Origin: Acidobacteriota bacterium
GTDB lineage: Bacteria; Acidobacteriota; UBA6911; RPQK01; JAPXNP01
Length of the DNA: 6,061 nucleotides
Assembly: GCA_030614585.1 (NCBI GenBank)
Contig: JAUWTT010000262.1
Location: 1 to 6,061 of the forward strand
Direction: 5' to 3'
In this document: one piece after another, positions 1 through 5,384 of the stretch
Numbering within the stretch: position 1 is the stretch's first letter
How the letters are laid out: each line of letters starts with the position of its first letter
Translations under genes and position numbers: made by a program
The notes under the pieces: model-generated
The model's input: only the letters and a program-made list of their open reading frames with translations
Databases searched by the model: none
Told to the model about the DNA's origin: nothing

Positions 1-26
1 TATTCCGACTGCTCAGCAGGTATTGA
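1..26 (+). CDS. possible 3' end of an upstream gene (partial, cut by the window edge)
   Basis: Reading from base 3, the frame is open (F-R-L-L-S-R-Y) and ends in a TGA at 24-26, four bases before the ATG of the atpI-like gene. That spacing is what a preceding operon gene would leave. In many bacteria a small AtpZ-type membrane protein precedes atpI, and a short basic tail would fit one. Seven residues cannot identify a protein, so this is a placement guess only. The atpI frame is also open to the left edge, so this stretch may be untranslated or may belong to a longer atpI. Confidence 0.22.
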
Positions 27-30
27 TTCA

Positions 31-444
31 ATGGAGCAGAATCGCGACATCACCGATTCATCCTCTGGGTATGAAACCACGACTGATGCGGTCAAGCGGT
101 TGAATCGTAATGCGTTATTGATTCTTTGTCTGCTCGTCCCAGGTGCCGGACTGTTCTCTGGTTGGGGAACTGCTCTTTCGGTTGCTATAGGCGGCATTTT
201 GGCTTACCTGAACTTCTCTTGGCTGAAGGCTGGAGTCGACAGAATTCTGGGGCTCGAAACAGATCGAAGAACGGCTCTCATTTTGGTTGGTTTTGTGGGC
301 CGACTTCTGTTGATCTTGGGTGGTCTGTTTGCTATGATCCATTTTTCTTTTATGAGCCTTTATGGGGCTTTGTTGGGGCTCTCAATCTTCGTGCTGGCGG
401 GGATTGTGGAGGCAGTCTTCCTGTTCCTAAGAAGGACATCGTGA
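31..444 (+). CDS. atpI: ATP synthase subunit I-like protein (AtpI family)
   Basis: This is a 137-residue membrane protein of the ATP synthase I family, a non-stoichiometric helper linked to c-ring assembly and possibly Mg2+ handling. Residues 1-27 are hydrophilic and presumably cytoplasmic. Four hydrophobic segments follow at about 28-44, 47-65, 81-103 and 108-132. The segment G-I-L-A-Y-L-N-F-S-W-L-K-A-G-V-D at about 55-70 resembles the family's conserved 'LNF-WLK-GVD' region after TM2. The ATG at 31 has a modest Shine-Dalgarno-like AGCAGG at 15-20. The frame stays open to the left edge, so a more upstream start cannot be excluded. The position 12 nt before atpB is the classic place for atpI and strongly supports the call, because the sequence family itself is poorly conserved. 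Confidence 0.82.
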   Translation: MEQNRDITDSSSGYETTTDAVKRLNRNALLILCLLVPGAGLFSGWGTALSVAIGGILAYLNFSWLKAGVDRILGLETDRRTALILVGFVGRLLLILGGLFAMIHFSFMSLYGALLGLSIFVLAGIVEAVFLFLRRTS

Positions 445-456
445 AACTGGCACATA

Positions 457-1200
457 ATGGAACACCACGAGTTCTTTATTTCCACCGTTTTTAACCGGTA
501 CATCGCAAATCCGCTAGCTTCTTTGTTAGGGTTTCACCCTCACCATGATGTTCTGCCCGCACACGTGGTGATGGTCATTGTGGTTTCGGCCCTTGTGATC
601 CTTCTCGCGCTTTTGGTGCGAAGGAAGTTGAGTGTTGACCGTCCGGGAGTGCTTCAGCAAATCCTGGAAGTCATCACTGAAGGGATTCTCGGTCTGGCAA
701 CCGACATAATTGGACCCAACCCTCGCCGTTTCTTCCCTCTGTTGGGCGGACTCTTCATTTATATTCTGGTGGGAAACTTGTTGGGGATGATTCCTGGTTT
801 CATGTCTCCGACCAGCAATATCAATGTGACCGCAAGCTGTGCACTGGTGGTTTTTGTTTATTACAACTACGTGGGGTTGAAGGAGCACGGGTTCAGGAAG
901 TATATGGCGCATTTCGCGGGGCCATCTCTGGTGCTGGCACCCCTTTTGTTTGTGATCGAGATCATCAGCCATTGTGCCCGACCTTTTTCACTGTCAGTTC
1001 GGCTTTTCGGAAATATTTATGCCGAAGAGCTGATCATTGGCACTTTGAATACTCTTTTCCCCTTTTTGCTCAGCTTACCGGTTATTGCGCTGGCTCTTTT
1101 TGCCAGCACAGTACAGGCTTTCATTTTTATCGTTCTGACCATGGTTTATCTTGGCGGAGCAGTTGAACATAGTGACGAGGAACAGGAACCTGTCCATTGA
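457..1200 (+). CDS. atpB: F0F1 ATP synthase subunit a
   Basis: This is the 247-residue integral membrane subunit a, which with the c-ring forms the two proton half-channels of ATP synthase. The diagnostic block is S-L-S-V-R-L-F-G-N-I-Y-A-E-E at about 178-191. In it R182 corresponds to the essential arginine (E. coli R210) that faces the c-ring carboxylate. Q220 in S-T-V-Q-A-F-I-F sits where E. coli Gln252 lies. Further family signs are the loop G-N-L-L-G-M-I-P-G at 106-114 and T-S-N-I-N-V-T at 119-125. Hydrophobic helices span about 36-54, 92-112, 126-140, 155-171 and 195-232. The short His-rich N-terminus (H3, H4, H27, H29, H30) is typical of compact forms. The ATG at 457 is the first start codon after the in-frame stop at 442-444. 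It has no good Shine-Dalgarno at normal distance, so translation may be coupled to atpI, whose stop is 12 nt upstream. Confidence 0.97.
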   Translation: MEHHEFFISTVFNRYIANPLASLLGFHPHHDVLPAHVVMVIVVSALVILLALLVRRKLSVDRPGVLQQILEVITEGILGLATDIIGPNPRRFFPLLGGLFIYILVGNLLGMIPGFMSPTSNINVTASCALVVFVYYNYVGLKEHGFRKYMAHFAGPSLVLAPLLFVIEIISHCARPFSLSVRLFGNIYAEELIIGTLNTLFPFLLSLPVIALALFASTVQAFIFIVLTMVYLGGAVEHSDEEQEPVH

Positions 1201-1210
1201 TATAGAGGGA

Positions 1211-1236
1211 CGGGTATTGAAACAAGGAGAAACCCG
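1211..1236 (+). promoter_or_regulatory. atpE translation initiation region: small hairpin with the ribosome binding site in its loop
   Basis: CGGGT (1211-1215) and ACCCG (1232-1236) are perfect inverted complements that can pair across a 16-nt loop. The loop contains AAGGAG (1224-1229), the strongest Shine-Dalgarno in the atp part of the window, 8 nt before the ATG at 1238. The stem ends two bases before the start codon. The inverted repeat is seen directly; a role in presenting or masking the ribosome site is inference. Subunit c is needed in many copies per complex, so a strong initiation region here makes sense. Confidence 0.35.
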
Positions 1237-1237
1237 A

Positions 1238-1543
1238 ATGAGAAAGTTGATTCTAGTAGCCGTTGGCTTGGCAATTATTGCACTCTTGGCAGTACCTGTT
1301 TACGCGCAAGATCAGGCTTCGAGTACGGAAAGGGAGTTAGGTGTTCATTGGTTGGCTATAGCTATGGCCATAGCAGCAGCGGGTTGCGGAATCGCACAGA
1401 GTCGAGCTGTCGCAGGAGGATGTGAAGGTGTTTCCCGGAACCCTGGTGCAACCGATACGATTCGCTTTTTTGTCATTCTGGGTCTCGCTTTTATCGAGTT
1501 CCTTGCACTTCTCACTTTTGTCGTGATCTTGATTCTGCAGTAG
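1238..1543 (+). CDS. atpE: F0F1 ATP synthase subunit c, with an N-terminal signal-like extension
   Basis: This 101-residue protein forms the rotating c-ring of ATP synthase. Residues 1-23 look like a cleavable signal peptide (M-R-K, a hydrophobic run, then V-Y-A before Q-D-Q), so the mature protein would be about 78 residues, the usual c length. TM1 covers about 36-58, and the polar loop contains the conserved R67-N68-P69. TM2 covers about 77-100 and carries the ion-binding carboxylate E87 in G-L-A-F-I-E-F-L. Q54 matches the TM1 glutamine of the ion site. The residue after E87 is Phe and the one five positions on is Leu. The Ser and Tyr typical of Na+-binding c subunits are thus absent, which favours H+ coupling (inference). 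The helix-packing glycine motif of TM1 is altered (A-x-G-x-G-x-A-x-S at 47-55), and Cys occurs at 50 and 62. I chose the ATG at 1238 for its AAGGAG at 8 nt. A longer in-frame TTG start at 1151 would overlap atpB. Confidence 0.95.
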   Translation: MRKLILVAVGLAIIALLAVPVYAQDQASSTERELGVHWLAIAMAIAAAGCGIAQSRAVAGGCEGVSRNPGATDTIRFFVILGLAFIEFLALLTFVVILILQ

Positions 1544-1560
1544 ATTGCTGCGCTGTTTTT
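1535..1560 (+). terminator. weak terminator-like hairpin over the atpE stop codon
   Basis: GCAG (1537-1540) can pair with CTGC (1548-1551), with one flanking T-G wobble, around a 7-nt loop that includes the TAG stop. A run of five T follows at 1556-1560. The stem is short and probably unstable. It may be a weak intrinsic terminator for the atp genes or chance. Confidence 0.18.
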
Positions 1561-1606
1561 CCCTAAGAGGAGGTCGCGGGACTTTCTTCAAAGCGCCTGA
1601 ACGGCA

Positions 1607-1640
1607 AGGTTCCTGCACTCGTCCTTGTTTGCAGGAACCT
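1607..1640 (+). repeat. perfect 11-bp inverted repeat between atpE and ccmE (possible stem-loop)
   Basis: AGGTTCCTGCA (1607-1617) is the exact reverse complement of TGCAGGAACCT (1630-1640), separated by a 12-nt loop. It is the most stable simple hairpin I found in this noncoding region. No T-run follows on the + strand (the next bases are GCTCCATCCC), so it does not look like a textbook intrinsic terminator. It could protect the 3' end of the atp transcript, contribute to termination, or be a palindromic protein-binding site. The whole gap from 1544 to 1811 has no convincing gene. Confidence 0.6.
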
Positions 1641-1695
1641 GCTCCATCCCATCTTCCCTGCGCGATGTTCGTTTGCTTTTTCCCTGATTCGCGGA

Positions 1696-1722
1696 GCGAG
1701 AAGGTGGGGTCGCTGGTCTCGC
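1696..1722. repeat. 6-bp inverted repeat upstream of the ccm promoter candidate
   Basis: GCGAGA (1696-1701) and TCTCGC (1717-1722) are exact reverse complements, 15 nt apart. The pair lies about 30 nt upstream of the extended -10 candidate at 1749-1757. It could be an operator-like site or a weak hairpin. A 6-bp match of this kind can occur by chance in 268 nt. Confidence 0.25.
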
Positions 1723-1727
1723 CAAAC

Positions 1728-1757
1728 TTCCATGGACGGATCCGTTCTTGCTAGAAT
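1728..1757 (+). promoter_or_regulatory. candidate promoter for the ccm operon (extended -10)
   Basis: TGC followed by TAGAAT (1749-1757) fits an extended -10 element (TGnTATAAT with one mismatch in the hexamer). The upstream hexamer at a plausible distance, TTCCAT (1728-1733, 18-nt spacer), is a poor -35, which is usual for extended -10 promoters. Transcription would begin near 1764 and give a leader of about 48 nt before ccmE. This is prediction from sequence alone. Its location in the only sizeable gap before ccmE supports it. Confidence 0.35.
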
Positions 1758-1771
1758 GACCAGAGTTCTTT

Positions 1772-1799
1772 GCTCCTGTCGGAGCTTTTCGGTTCTTTT
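1772..1799 (+). promoter_or_regulatory. small hairpin with T-rich tail in the ccmE leader
   Basis: GCTCC (1772-1776) pairs with GGAGC (1781-1785) across a 4-nt loop, and TTTT begins at once (1786-1789), with a second TTTT at 1796-1799. The form is that of a short intrinsic terminator. It lies downstream of the promoter candidate and just before the ccmE ribosome site (GAGGG, 1800-1804). It may end readthrough from atpE or attenuate ccm transcription. The 5-bp stem is short, so it may also do neither. Confidence 0.28.
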
Positions 1800-1811
1800 G
1801 AGGGTGCAGTT

Positions 1812-2261
1812 ATGAGGATTCCACATGCCAAGTTTGTTTTCGCCGGCGCCTTGATCATTGGCGGTATCTGCTACTTGATGTTCAGTGGCATCAGCGAATC
1901 AATGGTTTATTACTACACGGTTAGCGAAATAAAAGGGCAAAGCCCGAACTTAGTCAGTAAAGGTATCCGCGTGAGTGGGCACGTCCAGCCCGGAAGCATC
2001 CAGACGAGCAACAACGGTAGGCAAGCCGATTTTCTGGTCTACGAAAAGGGCACGGATGCGTCGATACCCGTGACTTACCGTGGACTCATCCCTGACACTT
2101 TTAAAGACAATGCTGAAGTGGTTGTAGAGGGCTCCTACGACGCCAGTAGTGGCACCTTCGATGCTACAACCCTGCTGGCGAAGTGTCCCTCCAAGTATGA
2201 AGGGCAGGCCGACGAACACCCCGGTGAATATCCGGTGGACGAGAGGGCAGCCGCGCAATGA
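1812..2261 (+). CDS. ccmE: cytochrome c maturation heme chaperone CcmE, CxxxY type
   Basis: CcmE is a membrane-anchored chaperone that binds heme covalently on the outer face of the inner membrane and passes it to CcmF. The 149-residue protein has an N-terminal anchor at about 9-25, then a beta-rich domain matching the CcmE OB fold. Recognisable segments are G-I-R-V-S-G-H-V at 51-58, V-T-Y-R-G-L-I-P-D-T-F at 87-97 and V-V-V-E-G-S-Y at 103-109. The heme-binding site reads L-L-A-K-C-P-S-K-Y-E, so Cys125 replaces the usual histidine and Tyr129 is kept. This CxxxY form is known from archaea and some Desulfovibrio-type bacteria. The ATG at 1812 has GAGGG at 1800-1804, 7 nt away; the in-frame TTG at 1770 has less support and falls before the leader hairpin. 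The stop overlaps the ccmF start (ATGA, 2258-2261), which implies coupled translation. Confidence 0.95.
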   Translation: MRIPHAKFVFAGALIIGGICYLMFSGISESMVYYYTVSEIKGQSPNLVSKGIRVSGHVQPGSIQTSNNGRQADFLVYEKGTDASIPVTYRGLIPDTFKDNAEVVVEGSYDASSGTFDATTLLAKCPSKYEGQADEHPGEYPVDERAAAQ

Positions 2262-4249
2262 TCCAGCTCGGACATTACGCGCTCGTCGCATCGATGCTGT
2301 TCTGTGCCTACGGGATGGTCGTGGCCCTGGTGGGGGGGCGGACAAAGAACCTGCCGCTGATCCGAAGTGCTGAGAACAGTGTTATCGCTAATGCTGTGCT
2401 CATCGGTGCTGCTTCCATTGCACTCTGGGTACTCTTCCTCAGGGATGAGTTTCTGGTTAAGTATGTGGCGAACTACAGTGCCGCCGCCATGCCTGCTCAT
2501 TTCAAGTTCACCGCCTTCTGGGGAGGGCAGGAGGGAAGTCTTCTGCTCTGGGCGCTTGTACTGGCTTCTTTTTCTCTCGTAGCTGTTCTTCAGAATCGCC
2601 ATCGCAACCGGGATCTGATGCCTTACGTGACCTTCTGTCTCTTGGGCATCATGCTCTTCTTCTCGTTGCTGCTTTATTTCGCAGCCAATCCATTTGAGAC
2701 GCTGCCCGGCAGGCCAATGGATGGGCAGGGCTTGAACCCACTTCTACAGAACATCTACATGATTATCCATCCACCGACGTTGTTTCTCGGCTATGTCGGC
2801 TTGGCGATTCCTTTCGCTTTTTCAATGGCGGCCCTTATGAGCGGCCGGACAGACACATCCTGGATTCACCCTACGCGGAGTTGGACTTTGGTGAGTTGGG
2901 TTTTTCTGACTCTTGGCTTCACTCTGGGTGGCAGATGGGCCTACGAAGAGCTGGGGTGGGGAGGCTATTGGGCCTGGGATCCTGTGGAGAATGCTTCGTT
3001 TATGCCCTGGTTGGTGGCAACTGCTTTCTTGCACTCGATCATGGTCACCGAGAAGAAAGGGATGCTGAAGCTCTGGAATTTCGTGTTGATTGTGCTTGCA
3101 TTTGAACTTTCGATTTTCGGCACGTTCATTACCCGGAGTGGAATCATCTCGTCAGTGCATTCGTTTGCGCTTTCCAATATCGGGCCGTTTTTTGTTGTAT
3201 TTCTTGCCCTCAGCACCTCGTTTGCCCTGTTTTGGATTTTCTACCGGAGTAACGAACTTCGGAGTGAACTGCGAATGCGATCGTTCTTGTCCCGGGAGGC
3301 GACATTCCTTCTCAACAACTGGCTATTCATATCGATCTGTTTTGCCGTCTTTTGGGGGACCGTATTCCCGATTCTCTCCGAATGGGCTCGGGGAGAGAAG
3401 ATCTCTGTTGCCGCACCTTTCTTCAACCAGGTGAATTGGCCTTTGGGGCTGGCTCTCCTCATCTTAACTGGAATCTGCCCTCTCATTGCCTGGCGCAAAG
3501 CTTCATTCAAGAATTTTCGACGCAACTTCCTGTTCCCACTTGCCGTGGGGCTCCTTACAGGGATTGTGCTGCTAATCCTGGGAATGAGGCACTGGATTTC
3601 ACTGGCATTCTTTTCGTCTTCTGCTTTTGTTTTGATGACAATCGCTCTTGAGTTCTACAAAGGAGCTCGAGCCAGGCAGAGCATCCGTCCCTCAGGGTTC
3701 TTGACCGCTCTCAGAGATCTTACATTGGCGAACAAGAGACGGTACGGTGGCTTCATTATTCATGGCGGCACTGTGCTGGTATTTATCGGGATTATTGCCA
3801 GTTCTTTCTTCAGTGTCGACAAGGTGTTCACGGTTCAACCTGGTGAGTCTTTCGAGCTGAAGGGATACACTCTGACGTATGCCGGCATGTCAGAGAGGCG
3901 GGATCCTGAGAAGGATGTGGCCTTTGCCACGATTGAAGTGAGCGAAGACGGCCAGTCACTGGGGCAGATGTTTCCTCAGAAGCATTTCCATCATAAGAGT
4001 GAACAGCCGGCGACGGAAGTGGCCATACAATCCCGTCTCTATGAGGATTTATACATCGTGCTTTCTGGTTGGGATGAGACTGGAAGCGCGAGCTTTCATG
4101 TTTTCGTTAATCCCCTGGTCCAGTTCATATGGACTGGGATCGGAATTATGGCGCTGGGTGGTGTGTTTGTGATTTTTCCAGATCGGAAGCCTACCGCAGC
4201 GCGGGCACCCGAAAAGACTCCAGAGGAAGTCCAGGACGAAGTTGTCTAG
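2258..4249 (+). CDS. ccmF: cytochrome c heme lyase subunit CcmF
   Basis: CcmF takes heme from holo-CcmE and attaches it to CxxCH motifs of apocytochromes outside the inner membrane. The 663-residue length is usual. The polytopic protein has the tryptophan-rich WWD domain at about 233-252 (G-W-G-G-Y-W-A-W-D-P-V-E-N-A-S-F). It also has the upstream conserved block W-G-G-Q-E-G-S-L-L-L-W at 88-98. The four histidines that ligate hemes in E. coli CcmF (H173, H261, H303, H491) have counterparts at H171 (I-H-P-P-T-L-F), H259 (F-L-H-S-I-M), H301 (S-S-V-H-S-F) and H502 (F-I-I-H-G-G-T). A periplasmic domain lies at about 518-612, followed by a last helix at about 620-640 and a charged tail. All key residues are intact. 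GAGGG at 2243-2247 precedes the ATG. I see no ccmG or ccmH beside it. Confidence 0.97.
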   Translation: MIQLGHYALVASMLFCAYGMVVALVGGRTKNLPLIRSAENSVIANAVLIGAASIALWVLFLRDEFLVKYVANYSAAAMPAHFKFTAFWGGQEGSLLLWALVLASFSLVAVLQNRHRNRDLMPYVTFCLLGIMLFFSLLLYFAANPFETLPGRPMDGQGLNPLLQNIYMIIHPPTLFLGYVGLAIPFAFSMAALMSGRTDTSWIHPTRSWTLVSWVFLTLGFTLGGRWAYEELGWGGYWAWDPVENASFMPWLVATAFLHSIMVTEKKGMLKLWNFVLIVLAFELSIFGTFITRSGIISSVHSFALSNIGPFFVVFLALSTSFALFWIFYRSNELRSELRMRSFLSREATFLLNNWLFISICFAVFWGTVFPILSEWARGEKISVAAPFFNQVNWPLGLALLILTGICPLIAWRKASFKNFRRNFLFPLAVGLLTGIVLLILGMRHWISLAFFSSSAFVLMTIALEFYKGARARQSIRPSGFLTALRDLTLANKRRYGGFIIHGGTVLVFIGIIASSFFSVDKVFTVQPGESFELKGYTLTYAGMSERRDPEKDVAFATIEVSEDGQSLGQMFPQKHFHHKSEQPATEVAIQSRLYEDLYIVLSGWDETGSASFHVFVNPLVQFIWTGIGIMALGGVFVIFPDRKPTAARAPEKTPEEVQDEVV

Positions 4250-4277
4250 CGGCAGTATTCACCAGAAGTAACAGAAT

Positions 4278-4577
4278 ATGGATATGGAATCTCTTCTTTC
4301 TCCGATCATATTGATTGCATTGGTGCTGTTTGTGGCTTGGCCCTTGTTGACCAACAAGTCGGAAGCAGCGACTGTTCGCCGGAGTGAGTTCGAAGTAGCT
4401 CTGGAGGAGAAGGAAAGCCTGATAGCCACCCTCAAAGATATCGAAATGGACTATCGCATGGGAAAGCTCTCCGATGAGGATTACCAACAATTGAAGGATG
4501 ATTTCGAATCACGGGCAGTGAAGTCATTACAGCGGTTGGAGACTCTCGAGAAGAAAGGTTCCAGGAAGCAGCCCTGA
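4278..4577 (+). CDS. short CcmI-like membrane protein of the ccm operon
   Basis: This is a 99-residue protein with one N-terminal membrane segment at about 6-24 and a charged helical region at about 36-92, likely coiled coil. The stretch L-K-D-I-E-M-D-Y-R-M-G-K-L-S-D-E-D-Y at 52-69 resembles the N-terminal domain of CcmI (the 'L-E-D-x-x-x-G-K-L-x-x-x-D-Y' pattern), which in Proteobacteria helps CcmF and CcmH receive apocytochromes. The TPR domain that follows in full CcmI (normally several hundred residues) is absent. The gene lies 28 nt after ccmF and 2 nt before ccmA, so it is surely part of the operon. The Shine-Dalgarno is weak (AGAAG, 4264-4268); a second ATG at 4284 is possible. The CcmI relation is pattern-based and unproven. 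It could instead be an unrelated small scaffold protein. Confidence 0.85.
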   Translation: MDMESLLSPIILIALVLFVAWPLLTNKSEAATVRRSEFEVALEEKESLIATLKDIEMDYRMGKLSDEDYQQLKDDFESRAVKSLQRLETLEKKGSRKQP

Positions 4578-4579
4578 CA

Positions 4580-5287
4580 ATGGTCTCGAACGACCTCAGC
4601 TCTCTCTTGCACATCTCGGGACTTACGAAGCGATACGGCGTGGTCACTGCGGTATGGAACGTTGATCTTGACGTGTATCCCGGAGACTTTGTGACGATAT
4701 TCGGGCCTAATGGGGCTGGTAAGACTACGCTGCTTAGATTGGTTGCCCAATTAGCAAAGCCAACCCTGGGGGAAATCGAGTACCAGCATGACAGCGGCCG
4801 GCAGCGTGACGCTGTTGGGTATCTTTCTCATCAGAGTCTCCTGTATGGAGATCTGACGGGGTTCGAAAACTTAGTCTTTTTCTCCCGACTCTACGGAGTC
4901 CCTGATCCTGAGGAACGGGCGTCCGAGTTACTTGATCGGATGGGACTGAGCATAGCCCAGCACCAACTCACTCGCGGCTATTCGAGTGGAATGAAACAAC
5001 GTCTTAAGATTGCTCGGGCTCTGCTTCACGAACCTCAGTTGGTGCTTCTGGATGAACCGTATGCAGGCTTGGACCAGCACGGGTGTCGTTTGCTGACGGT
5101 GCTTCTGAAGCGGTTAAGGACTGAAGGGAGAACTGTCTTACTCATTACCCACAATCTCAGGGAAGGACTTGATGTGTGTACCCGGGTAGTGGTGATGAAC
5201 AACGGACAGATAGTCCACAGTGCTCCCCGTGAAGAAATCGAAGTAGACAGCTTCGACAAGCTGTACTTTCGACTCGTTGAGAACTGA
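4580..5287 (+). CDS. ccmA: heme exporter ATP-binding protein CcmA
   Basis: CcmA is the cytoplasmic ATPase of the CcmAB(CD) complex, whose ATP hydrolysis is needed to release heme-loaded CcmE. The 235-residue protein has every ABC motif: Walker A G-P-N-G-A-G-K-T-T at 42-50 (K48), Q-loop region around H84-Q85, signature Y-S-S-G-M-K-Q-R at 134-141, Walker B L-V-L-L-D-E-P at 154-160 (D158, catalytic E159), D-loop G-L-D at 163-165 and switch H191. The segment G-Y-L-S-H-Q-S-L-L-Y-G-D-L-T at 80-93 is typical of CcmA rather than of general ABC ATPases. The ATG at 4580 follows the preceding stop by 2 nt, with AGGAAG at 4563-4568. The ccmB neighbour confirms the assignment. Confidence 0.95.
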   Translation: MVSNDLSSLLHISGLTKRYGVVTAVWNVDLDVYPGDFVTIFGPNGAGKTTLLRLVAQLAKPTLGEIEYQHDSGRQRDAVGYLSHQSLLYGDLTGFENLVFFSRLYGVPDPEERASELLDRMGLSIAQHQLTRGYSSGMKQRLKIARALLHEPQLVLLDEPYAGLDQHGCRLLTVLLKRLRTEGRTVLLITHNLREGLDVCTRVVVMNNGQIVHSAPREEIEVDSFDKLYFRLVEN

Positions 5288-5382
5288 TGTTTAACTGGCA
5301 GTGTGACACGAACATGGCGGGTTTTGGTTGTGCTGGGATGGGGACAAATCCGTTGCTGGGTCGATTGGGAATGAGGTGGTGA
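5287..5382 (+). CDS. possible 31-residue micro-ORF between ccmA and ccmB
   Basis: An ATG at 5287 overlaps the ccmA stop (TGATG). Its frame stays open for 31 codons to a TGA at 5380-5382, two bases before the chosen ccmB start. It therefore spans almost exactly the 97-nt gap between these genes. The peptide begins M-F-N-W-Q-C-D-T-N-M, has two cysteines (C6, C15) and ends G-R-L-G-M-R-W. It has no membrane segment and no family I recognise. It could be a translational bridge that couples ccmB to ccmA, or simply an open frame by chance, which is not rare at this length. Confidence 0.2.
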   Translation: MFNWQCDTNMAGFGCAGMGTNPLLGRLGMRW

Positions 5383-5384
5383 AC

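Noticed and set aside
526..972. 148-residue - strand open frame inside atpB
   Set aside because: It is antisense to a clear, fully conserved subunit a gene. The His- and Gln-rich product is a by-product of the opposite strand's hydrophobic codons.
1151..1237. Longer N-terminus for subunit c from the in-frame TTG at 1151
   Set aside because: It would overlap the end of atpB by 50 nt and add a polar stretch before the signal-like peptide. The ATG at 1238 has a strong Shine-Dalgarno at normal spacing.
1545..1754. 69-residue + strand open frame in the atpE-ccmE gap
   Set aside because: It begins with TTG, lacks a ribosome site, spans the inverted repeats and has no recognisable domain or protein-like composition.
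1770..1811. Upstream TTG start for ccmE adding 14 residues
   Set aside because: The added residues come from the leader hairpin. The ATG at 1812 has GAGGG 7 nt upstream and gives the usual short N-terminus before the membrane anchor.
1563..1826. 87-residue - strand open frame in the same gap
   Set aside because: It runs antisense through the hairpins and the ccmE start, shows no family features and lacks a convincing ribosome site.
2135..2602. 155-residue - strand open frame across the ccmE/ccmF junction
   Set aside because: It is antisense to two well-supported genes and has no family resemblance.
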